64,000 bases of DNA from Brachionus plicatilis. Lineage: Eukaryota > Rotifera > Eurotatoria > Ploima > Brachionidae. The position numbers and the translations under genes are program-made. Below, piece after piece: positions 55,825-64,000 of this stretch. Under the pieces are notes generated by a model, which worked only from the letters and a program-made list of their open reading frames with translations, ran no database searches and was not told the DNA's origin. The stretch lies in the NCBI GenBank assembly GCA_010279815.1, contig QEOQ01000704.1, positions 526,563 to 590,562 of the forward strand, given 5' to 3'. The stretch's first letter is position 1. Each line of letters opens with the position of its first letter.

Positions 55825-56671
55825 TACACTTATTAAATACACTTTTATCAAATTTGAATCTAATACTTCAGGAAAATCGAAAATTGAAGTCTGATCTGAA
55901 TCAGAAAATGTTTAAATCTAATACATCATTCACTCACGAAATGGAAATTGAGACAACGTATCAAAAGTTTATAATATATTACCTCAAATAAATGCCGTTT
56001 TTGACAAATTTTCTCTCGGTAAAGAATAAATTCTTTCTTTAAAGACAGAAATATCGGTAAGCAAAGCATTATATGCGAGTAACGAAACGTTAGACTTTTT
56101 TTTTCAAAAAATTTAATCTATTATAAAACTAATAGTGATATTATGATTGAAATAAAAAATTGAAAAAATCAAGTATAATGTTGCTTAAAAATAAGAGTTA
56201 AAAATACGAAAATTTTGAATCGTATTATGAATTATTTCCTTTATTCTTTTTTCTTCTTTTAATCTTGGCTTTAATGATTTCGATTTAGATAATTTCTCGA
56301 GTCGTACGAGAGTAAAAGGCATAATGAGAAAGTCTTTAAAGTGTTTAAGTCGTGATAATGTTACAAATGTCAAACGAATAGATTGTCCTTTTCCTTAGTC
56401 GATTACAGCTTTGTTTATTGTTTGTCCCTGAAATTTATGGAAAGTAAGAGCATTTGCCAATCGGATTGAATATTGTATTCTGTATGAATTTGCATTGTGA
56501 AAGAAAGCATTGAAAGGGTTTATTGGGATCCAATTATGTCTAAGTCATCTCCTTTAAAAAGACGTTGACCATTATAATTATCAAACTCAACTACTAGAGC
56601 AGTAGGTAAATGTGTTTTTGTTTTCATAAATTAAATATTATTTTTTTCAAAAAATTAAATCTCCCATTTTA
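55515..56671. repeat. Left copy of a 1.16-kb direct repeat flanking a LINE
   Basis: 1157 bp matching 59539-60694 base for base in all lines compared, with one difference: a single G near 56477 absent from the right copy. The content is not LINE sequence: the right part of the pogo element, then helicase remnant. See the finding on the long target duplication. Confidence 0.95.
56185..56640 (-). pseudogene. PIF1/Helitron-type helicase C-terminus (left copy)
   Basis: On the minus strand THLPTALVVEFDNYNGQRLF, a frame change, INPFNAFFHNANSYRIQYSI, RLANALTFHKFQGQTINKAV, ID, a stop, then IRLTFVTLSRLKHFKDFLIM. The FHKFQGQT (motif V, usually HKSQG) and FVTLSR (motif VI, usually VALSR) blocks identify a PIF1-like helicase as in Helitrons. 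Motif V Ser is Phe here. Decayed. Confidence 0.75.
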
Positions 56672-59538
56672 AGCACAATATAGATATTATTAGTCTTAAC
56701 GAAACTTTCTTAAAACCTAACAAAAAATTCACTTTAAGCGGATTCGACATCTACAGATCCGATAGAAAAAATCGAGTCGGAAGAGGTGCGGCGATTTGTG
56801 TCAAATCATCTTTGCAAAAAAGCCAAATTCACATTCAGGATAAACTTATTTATGAAAATGCGGTTGGCATCGAGTTAAAATCCTCGAAAAATTTATCCTT
56901 TTCTGTATTCTCAATCTATTCGAGCCCTTCGACTAAATTAAACCAAGAGATTTTCCAGTTTATTAATTCGAAATTCACAAATTATTTAATAATTGGGGAT
57001 TTAAACGCCAAGCATCAAGCCTGGAACTGCAAAAATTCAAACTCAAAAGGTGAAATTGTTTTTAATCTAATAAATGACCTAAATATGCATATTTTAAACT
57101 CTGATAAACCTACATACCCTAGAAGTAACAACATCATCGATCTTTCGATCACTTCGAACTCGTTCTTAAAATATTTCGACTCATATCAAATTCTTGACTC
57201 TGATATAAGCGATCACCAACCAACAATCACAGTTTTTAAGGGTATTGAACCTCAAAAGGAGAAAAAAATAATCTCAAGAATCAATTGGAATAAATTCCAA
57301 GATTTTTTAATCAAACTGGAATTATCAAGCGAACAACAAATTTTACACGAGAACGTTTTTAACCAAGAACTCCAAATTTTAATGACAGAAATAAACCGTG
57401 GGATTGAATTCGCTAGAGAAACTTTCTCCATTACTAACTTCAAATCACCACTAGTCGTAATTCCGCCATATCTGGTCGAGCTAATTAAAACGAAACGTAA
57501 GCTAAGACGCCTTTTGAACAAACACAATTTACCAACCATTAAAAAACTATTCAACATGATATCCAGGACAATTAAAAGCAATATTAATAAAATAAAACTT
57601 CAAAAACTCTCAAACCAATTCGAAAATCTCAATTCATTTAATCAATCCGATTCTAAATGCTGGAAATTATTAAATAGACTCGAAACTTCCACCTCGCCTA
57701 ATCAACCAAAAAAAGGAAAAAAAATTAAAGACTCTACCGGTAAGTTAACGTCGAACAATGAAGAAATAGCAAACCTTTTCGGGGAAAATCTAGCCAAAAT
57801 ATTCTACGAACAAGACTCAATTAATCCAGTGACTTTTCAACATCCAAAAAATTCAAAAAATATTTCAATAAACAAAAATGAATTCCTCGAGAGTCTCATA
57901 AAGTTAAAATCAAAAGCAGCGCCAGGTCTGGATGGTGTAAACAACGTTGCCTTTAAAAACTGCCCTTTAAAGATCCTTAAACGAATTTTCAACTTATTTA
58001 ATGCCTCCATTAAACTCAGTTACATCCCAAAGGAATGGAAATTTTCCAAAATAATTCTTATACCAAAAAAAGACAAACCGCCCGACGATGCTAACTCATA
58101 TAGGCCCATTTCACTTTTAAACTGCATGGGGAAATGGCTTGAAAAAATAATTATTTCCAAACTTCAATGCTGGCTAGAGACAAATAACCTTCTTCCACCG
58201 TGTCAATCTGGTTTTCGTAAAAGTAAGTCAACTCATGATCATATTTTTCGCCTGACCCAAAGTGTGATAGATGGCTTCAACAAACTTCAATACACGGCAG
58301 GAGTCTTCTTCGATTTGGAAAAGGCTTTTGACAAGGCATCTCACTGTGGAATAATCCGTAAACTAAAAAATCTTGGTCTTGAGAACTCTCTAATTAAATG
58401 GATCGAACAATTTCTTCATAATCGTAAATTCATAGTTGAGTTCAACAGAGTCTTTTCAGATGAATACGATATCACAAACGGAGTCCCACAAGGCAGTTGC
58501 CTATCACCAACACTTTTTCTTATTTTTTTCAGTGATATCGCCAAATATATCCCAGAAAATATACAAGTAGCTTTGTTCGCGGATGACCTTTGCATCTGGT
58601 TTAGTGCAAAATCACTCAAAGAAATTCAGAGAGCAATTCAATTGGCTATAGATGAAATCAATAAATTCTGTACGAATTGGGGTTTCAAAATAAATAAGGA
58701 AAAAACTTGCTACACGGTTTTTACAACCGCTGGCCGAAGAGAAAGTTACGAAAGACTCTACAAATTGCCTTTAACGATCGATGACCAACTAATCCCTCTT
58801 AACCCGCATCCAACCTTTCTAGGGGTGATTCTCGACCCAAAACTTTGTTTCAACATGTTATTGGAATCTCTTACTCAGAGAATTCTACCTAAATGTAACT
58901 TAATCCGACGTCTAAAAACACTCAAGCTTAGCAACTCAATCAACCTATGCAAAATTATCTATAAGAGCTTTATTCGATCACTAACCGACTATTATTTTAT
59001 TCCTCTATCGTGCTCAACTCAAAAGATATCGAACTCATTGCAAAAAAGTCAAAATAAAGTATTGAGATCGATAAATTTTTTTCCGCTAAAAACAAAGATT
59101 ACGTATATGCACAAGACACTCAATATCGATCTTCTAGAGAACCGAACCATCTTTTTAATGCAAAAATTTATAATTCAAAAAAATGACCATCAACAAATAA
59201 AACAAGATTTGACCAATTTTCGATCAACACAAATTCCAAATATGAAGCGTTTTACAAGTCTCTACGACCTCTTTCCTAATTGACCTGATTTAGATAAAAT
59301 TCTTTCTTTTTTAATTTCCTTCATTTTATTTTGAACTTCTATTTTTATCTATATAATTTTATGTATTTATCTGTTTTTGACTCGAAAAACTGTAGATAAT
59401 TGTATTTTTTAAAAAACAAAATTAATAATTTTATCAATTCTTCAATTTTGCGAGGCTGAGAAGAAGGACTAAGATCCATTCTGAGTAGCCTTGGGAAGGA
59501 AAACTTCCTTAAATTATACTATAAATAAATAAAATAAA
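56672..59538 (+). mobile_element. 5'-truncated LINE with an intact ORF2 frame
   Basis: The element begins inside the endonuclease and ends with a conserved 3' end (GGCTGAGAAGAAGGACTAAG, AGATCCATTCTGAGTAGCCT) and an (AAAT)n-type tail. The reading frame has no lesion, so insertion is recent. Related copies: 12236-13085 and the 3' end at 27640-27797. Confidence 0.92.
56674..59283 (+). CDS. LINE ORF2 partial: APE endonuclease + reverse transcriptase (869 aa, intact frame)
   Basis: The frame is open from the 5' junction. Endonuclease: IISLNETFL (catalytic Glu), YLIIGDLNAKHQAWN (Asp, Asn) and DISDHQPTITV. RT: KAAPGLDGVNNVAFKNCP, WKFSKIILIPKKDKPPDDAN, SYRPISLLNCMGKWLEK, QSGFRKSKSTHDHIF, GVFFDLEKAFDKASHCGI (first Asp), GVPQGSCLSPTLFLIFFSDI and VALFADDLCIW (Asp pair), then GFKINKEKTCYTVFTTAG and PTFLGVILDPKL. 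Ends FTSLYDLFPN. The endonuclease N-terminal strand (about the first 30 residues) and any ORF1 are lost to truncation. A jockey-like clade is likely but unproven. Confidence 0.93.
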   Translation, partial: HNIDIISLNETFLKPNKKFTLSGFDIYRSDRKNRVGRGAAICVKSSLQKSQIHIQDKLIYENAVGIELKSSKNLSFSVFSIYSSPSTKLNQEIFQFINSKFTNYLIIGDLNAKHQAWNCKNSNSKGEIVFNLINDLNMHILNSDKPTYPRSNNIIDLSITSNSFLKYFDSYQILDSDISDHQPTITVFKGIEPQKEKKIISRINWNKFQDFLIKLELSSEQQILHENVFNQELQILMTEINRGIEFARETFSITNFKSPLVVIPPYLVELIKTKRKLRRLLNKHNLPTIKKLFNMISRTIKSNINKIKLQKLSNQFENLNSFNQSDSKCWKLLNRLETSTSPNQPKKGKKIKDSTGKLTSNNEEIANLFGENLAKIFYEQDSINPVTFQHPKNSKNISINKNEFLESLIKLKSKAAPGLDGVNNVAFKNCPLKILKRIFNLFNASIKLSYIPKEWKFSKIILIPKKDKPPDDANSYRPISLLNCMGKWLEKIIISKLQCWLETNNLLPPCQSGFRKSKSTHDHIFRLTQSVIDGFNKLQYTAGVFFDLEKAFDKASHCGIIRKLKNLGLENSLIKWIEQFLHNRKFIVEFNRVFSDEYDITNGVPQGSCLSPTLFLIFFSDIAKYIPENIQVALFADDLCIWFSAKSLKEIQRAIQLAIDEINKFCTNWGFKINKEKTCYTVFTTAGRRESYERLYKLPLTIDDQLIPLNPHPTFLGVILDPKLCFNMLLESLTQRILPKCNLIRRLKTLKLSNSINLCKIIYKSFIRSLTDYYFIPLSCSTQKISNSLQKSQNKVLRSINFFPLKTKITYMHKTLNIDLLENRTIFLMQKFIIQKNDHQQIKQDLTNFRSTQIPNMKRFTSLYDLFPN

Positions 59539-60694
59539 TAAGTAGGGATTAGTTTTAAGATTTCGGTATTCAAGAAAATTCATACTTATTTGCTGATTTC
59601 TATTTTTAAAAATTAAGAAACCAATATTTCTCAAATGTATTTTTTAATATTTTCGTTATAAGCGAATAAAATTTCATTGAAAATTATCAAAAAATGCTTA
59701 GTTATAACCGAATTTTCGCTATAAGCGTACTTCGTTATAACCGTAAGAAAATGCATTAAAAGTATTATTGTTCTGAACAACAGTGTTTTATTTTTCATTA
59801 TAAACGAATTTTCGTTATATCCGTGTTCGTTATAACCGTACTTTACTGTACACTTATTAAATACACTTTTATCAAATTTGAATCTAATACTTCAGGAAAA
59901 TCGAAAATTGAAGTCTGATCTGAATCAGAAAATGTTTAAATCTAATACATCATTCACTCACGAAATGGAAATTGAGACAACGTATCAAAAGTTTATAATA
60001 TATTACCTCAAATAAATGCCGTTTTTGACAAATTTTCTCTCGGTAAAGAATAAATTCTTTCTTTAAAGACAGAAATATCGGTAAGCAAAGCATTATATGC
60101 GAGTAACGAAACGTTAGACTTTTTTTTTCAAAAAATTTAATCTATTATAAAACTAATAGTGATATTATGATTGAAATAAAAAATTGAAAAAATCAAGTAT
60201 AATGTTGCTTAAAAATAAGAGTTAAAAATACGAAAATTTTGAATCGTATTATGAATTATTTCCTTTATTCTTTTTTCTTCTTTTAATCTTGGCTTTAATG
60301 ATTTCGATTTAGATAATTTCTCGAGTCGTACGAGAGTAAAAGGCATAATGAGAAAGTCTTTAAAGTGTTTAAGTCGTGATAATGTTACAAATGTCAAACG
60401 AATAGATTGTCCTTTTCCTTAGTCGATTACAGCTTTGTTTATTGTTTGTCCCTGAAATTTATGGAAAGTAAGAGCATTTGCCAATCGGATTGAATATTTA
60501 TTCTGTATGAATTTGCATTGTGAAAGAAAGCATTGAAAGGGTTTATTGGGATCCAATTATGTCTAAGTCATCTCCTTTAAAAAGACGTTGACCATTATAA
60601 TTATCAAACTCAACTACTAGAGCAGTAGGTAAATGTGTTTTTGTTTTCATAAATTAAATATTATTTTTTTCAAAAAATTAAATCTCCCATTTTA
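59539..60694. repeat. Right copy of the 1.16-kb direct repeat flanking a LINE
   Basis: 1156 bp, same as 55515-56671 minus one base. Immediately follows the LINE tail (AAATAAATAAAATAAA). At its right end the helicase reading continues smoothly into 60695, so this side is the undisturbed junction. Confidence 0.95.
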
Positions 60695-61505
60695 CCATTT
60701 GCACCATTTACATCTAGCATTGATTTAAAAATCTACTATATTTTTTAGACCATGTCTACGAATCATGTCATTTTTAAACCATGTCTGTAATCTACTATAT
60801 TTAATGTTTTTTTCGGAGATAGATTTAGCTGAGGGTGGATTATTAACGGCTAATAAAGTGCATATAGGAATATTTAGTTCTTTTAATTTAAAATTGTTGT
60901 ATTTATTACATGTGGCATTATCTGGAAATAGTCGAATAGCATCTTTAAATTATGGTAATAAATTATTTTAACTTCTCTTTTTAATAAAAACTTTCAATCG
61001 TCGTTACTATTTTCTTCAAACGTTCCATCTCTAATTTTAGTAAAGAAGTTTATAAATCTTTCTTGGTCCTGATCGTTTTCTTAAGTTTTGTTGACTAACG
61101 ATTGCTTCTAAGCATATACTTTATCAAATTGTAAATAGCAATAATATCCTCGTGATTTTAGCTAAGAGATAAAAAATCATAATTTTAATCACCGACTATT
61201 TCATTAGCATCTGCTGATATGTTAGAGGGTCTTATTTCAGCTAATTCCATCCATTAATCTTGGGAATTTTCAGGTTTTTCCGGCTTCTTGTAATTGCTTC
61301 GGTAATTGATTAGTAAAAGACACAGAATCCAATATATCTTTTAAGGCTGTCTTTAAAAATTAATTCCATCATTGAAATGGTGTTTCTAAATTTCTCATTT
61401 CTTTATATCATTGATTTCTCATGAATTTTACTAAATGATGCCTTAACAGCTAATAATTCTTCACGTGTATTTTTATCTAAATTAAGTTCACGTACATCTA
61501 AATCT
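60209..61505 (-). pseudogene. PIF1/Helitron-type helicase, decayed (right copy plus upstream part)
   Basis: Minus-strand order: ELNLDKNTREELLAVKASFS (about 61490), DSVSFTNQLPKQLQEAGKT, WMELAEIRPSNISADANEIV, DQDQERFINFFTKIRDGTFE, DAIRLFPDNATCNKYNNFKL with KELNIPICTLLAVNNPPSAK, LDVNGANGKMGDLIF, then the duplicated C-terminus (FQGQTINKAV, FVTLSRL). Order and motifs fit the second half of a PIF1-type helicase (RxxDxxF, AI.L.PTNxEVDEYN, GxxGxVxDIIY, HKxQG). Multiple stops and shifts; Walker A and B are not present in the window. Confidence 0.7.
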
Positions 61506-61608
61506 GTACAGTGAATATCTGTAATAGTGAATCGTAATTAAAACTTGAATATACATTTTTACACTTAATAGAAGTCTTGAATGTTTTATTTGTTTTAAAT
61601 TAAAAATT

Positions 61609-61905
61609 GGTTTAATTTTTTGTGTTTGAATTGCAAAATGTATCCAATTTTTAAATAACATTGAAAAAGAGCGATTTTTCAAATATTTTTCTCAGTTTTA
61701 AATAAAAAATAATTTTAAGTTAATATTGCAAACATTAAAAACTTTGTTTTCTATACATATTTTGACTTTGAGTCTGTGATATGATGATCCTTAAGATAAT
61801 ATTTGTAGTTTAAATAACTATCTAAAATCTGTTTTGCAATTTTTTTTTAATTGAGCATTTGTTAAATCGCATCAAACGAATTGCAATTATCACAAAAGTA
61901 AAAGT
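61609..61905 (+). repeat. Dispersed repeat R2, copy 4
   Basis: GGTTTAATTTTTTGTGTTTG, then AAAGAGCGATTTTTCAAATA, TTTTAAGTTAATATTGCAAA and ATCAAACGAATTGCAATTAT. Same order as 18172-18400. Confidence 0.7.
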
Positions 61906-64000
61906 TTTTCGGGTCTAATTATTATTTCTATTCTTTGAAAAAATCTACCCTCTCCTTTTTGTTTGTATATTTTTTACTTTTTTTTATTTTTTGCATTTAC
62001 TTGTAATATATCGTAGCAATTTTTATTTGTTAAAATTAGAAAAATTTAATGCCAAAAAATTTATATTTTTGAAAAATTAATTTTTACTCTGAGAAAATTG
62101 AATTTTTCTAAAGTTGCAAATTTTTTTGAATAAAATGATCAAAATGGAATTTGATTAAAAATTTTACTTTGATAGTTTTTTATCTATCAAACACTTTATT
62201 AAACAAATTTCAATTAGCATGTGAAAAGATTTGCAAATAAAATCCAATTAAATTTATAATAGATAATTTTACATAAATCATTGTAAAAAAAATTAAAGAT
62301 TTTAAATTGTTTACCATGAATAAAAATAATAATTCAAATTACAGGAAATCAAAGTTGTTTAAAAGTCACAAGTCCCAAGTTAGGTCCAAGTTAAAGACTT
62401 AAATGTTTTTTTTTTTAAATTTTATGTCAAAAATAAAATAAATTAGGTAAAAAATTTGTGAAATAGTCCATTTTAGAATAACAAAAAAAAAGGCTTAAAT
62501 TAAATTTCACCATTGTTTTTTAGAATTGAAATTAATGTTGCTAAAGGTTGGCACCAAAATGAATTAAAAATTAGAAAATTAGAAAAAAATCTCAATTTGC
62601 GTAAATGGAAACTGGAACTTTTAAGAGAAAGATTGATTAAATTTAAAGGAAAAGTTCTTGAAAATTATGAAAAACAAATACGTTACTTGACTTTTTATTT
62701 AGTTTATTAAATAAATGCCGTAGCTACAAACAACATAAATGTTTTGATTGTTTAAGGCGACTCGAGAGGCCATACTGGTTCACTGATCCTCATTCCCACT
62801 CTTCATTTACCTTTAGAGCTACATAAGAAAATAATGAATTTAAAATTTAAGTGGCTCTATTGACACATACTTTGTCAATATTAATTCAAGATTTATTAAA
62901 TTATTTGGCACAGAAGCGGCTGAAACATGAATAAAATCCAGAATTAACTTTTTTTAAAAAAACATAAATTTCCGGTTTTTTTCTTGTAGTCTCTTGATGC
63001 TGGTTTGTTAGCTTTTGCGCATTATTTTTTAAAATTTCTTACATCGGGGATTATTGAGTTTTTAATTGAAATTAAATGCTTTGCAGGAAATTAACAGTTT
63101 TTCTCAAATGACAAAATTTTTTAAGAATTTTCTTCTGATAAAAGCTTTATAAATATTTAATGAATGTACCATAAAGGTACCATAAAGGAAATTGTTTATT
63201 AAAAGTATTTTTTATAAATTTTCCAACTGCCTTATAAATAGTTTGATAAATTTTCTCTTAAATTCATTTTCTTGATCAATTAAAAAAATCAAAGTAATGA
63301 AATTAAGCTCGTTTATTTTTCTTGAAAAGCAAGGTAGATTTTTTCTTATTCTTCTGATTTTCTGATAATTGGAAATTAGCTTAAATTAACAAAAATTTAA
63401 AGCAAATTATTAAATTTTAAAAATGCTAAAATGATCACTAAATTTCTGTATTTTTTGCTACAAGTTTGAATTTACTGGCTATTTTTTTATTAAATTTCAT
63501 TCATTATTTAAATAAAGCGAAAAAAAAAATATTAAAATTTTTTTAAAACCTCTTATTTTGCCAGGTTTATTTGAAAAATTGTAATAATTAAAAGAGGAAA
63601 TACAATTTTATTTTTGATGGGCAAAAATAGATACTTTTTTTTCATTTTTTTTTTTCAAAAATATTCTCAATGATAAAGTATTTTATTTGAAAAAAATTAT
63701 TTAATATAAATAAAAAACTTGATAATGATAAGATTTATTTGAAACATAAGTTAATTTAATTAGACTTTGGATTTTTTTTGATCTTCAAATCTTTATGTTG
63801 ATTTTAGATTGGAATTTTTCAAATTAAGATTTTATTAAAATCAATTAAAAAAATTAGAAAAAAATTTTAAATATTGAACAATTTCAAATGCAGAAACAAA
63901 TAAAAAATATTGTTTCATCATTTTTATTGAGATTTCAATTGATTAAGTTTCGGTCATAAGATTTAAAAATTTAAAAAAAAATTATTTCAAGTTTTATCAG
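61906..64000. other. Terminal interval, mostly featureless
   Basis: A MITE end (AGTTGTTTAAAAGTCACAAG) is at about 62351. An imperfect repeat CCATAAAGGTACCATAAAGG is at 63168. Otherwise AT-rich with no supported gene apart from the possible exon at 62524. Confidence 0.45.
62524..62710 (+). CDS. Possible exon encoding a charged coiled coil
   Basis: After a TTGTTTTTTAG acceptor the frame reads IEINVAKGWHQNELKIRKLE, KNLNLRKWKLELLRERLIKF and ends at 62710. Heptad-like Leu/Ile spacing and high Lys/Glu suggest a coiled coil. No partner exon identified; might be a decayed remnant. Confidence 0.3.

Noticed and set aside
55515..60694. Direct repeats as LTRs of an LTR retrotransposon
   Set aside because: The enclosed element is a non-LTR type with endonuclease and A-rich tail, and the repeats contain parts of unrelated elements (pogo, helicase) and continue naturally into flanking DNA.
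1..64000. tRNA or rRNA genes
   Set aside because: No cloverleaf with A and B boxes and no conserved rRNA stretch was recognised by eye; a dedicated scan could still find some.

Overview
The window is about 75% A+T and is eukaryotic. Introns have GT/AG borders (the shortest is 50 bp), several families of non-LTR retrotransposon are present, and the gene content is animal (a nicotinic acetylcholine receptor subunit, a WSC-domain membrane protein, a WD40 protein). My best inference is a small invertebrate, most likely a rotifer such as Brachionus; this rests on overall style and is not proven here.

Layout. 1-5 kb: an RT fragment running off the edge, a foldback repeat, a WD40-repeat gene on the minus strand interrupted by two stops, and a decayed AT-hook ORF. 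5-10.6 kb: one nearly complete but inactive APE-type LINE (minus strand) that split an older repeat and itself carries an hAT-like MITE. 11-16 kb: repeats, a second LINE fragment, a GC-rich minisatellite, hairpins. 16.2-16.6 kb: a small two-exon secreted-protein gene with TATA box and poly(A) signal. 18.7-22.5 kb: a 5'-truncated Ty3/gypsy element broken by a 40-bp mirrored insertion and a 19-bp duplication, with a 1-kb hAT-like element in its 3' region. 22.8-24.8 kb: LINE tail, MITEs and a 630-bp assembly gap.

25.5-40.3 kb: the main host gene, an alpha-type nicotinic receptor subunit. Five exons join in frame to 502 codons. Introns 1 (9.6 kb) and 3 (3.1 kb) are packed with inverted repeats, a 114-bp satellite, nested foldback elements and MITEs. 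42.8-43.5 kb: the last two exons of a WSC-domain transmembrane protein. 44.8-48.7 kb: a decayed EnSpm/CACTA-like transposase gene with a second ORF, cut by a LINE fragment. 49-54.6 kb: a psq-like HTH fragment and an interrupted minus-strand gene of unknown function. 54.9-55.8 kb: an internally deleted pogo/Tigger element. 55.5-60.7 kb: a 5'-truncated LINE with an intact RT reading frame, bracketed by 1.16-kb nearly identical direct repeats made of pogo and PIF1/Helitron-type helicase sequence. The last 3 kb hold little.

Most of the window is transposon-derived. The strongest general signal is a set of foldback (MITE-like) families, several with exact 8-bp target duplications (hAT-type) or TA duplications (Tc1/mariner-type), often inserted into one another. 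The strongest single oddities are the 1.16-kb duplication around the LINE, the L-L'-R'-R palindromic scar in the gypsy element, and the altered pore-lining residues (6' Tyr, 9' Val) of the receptor.
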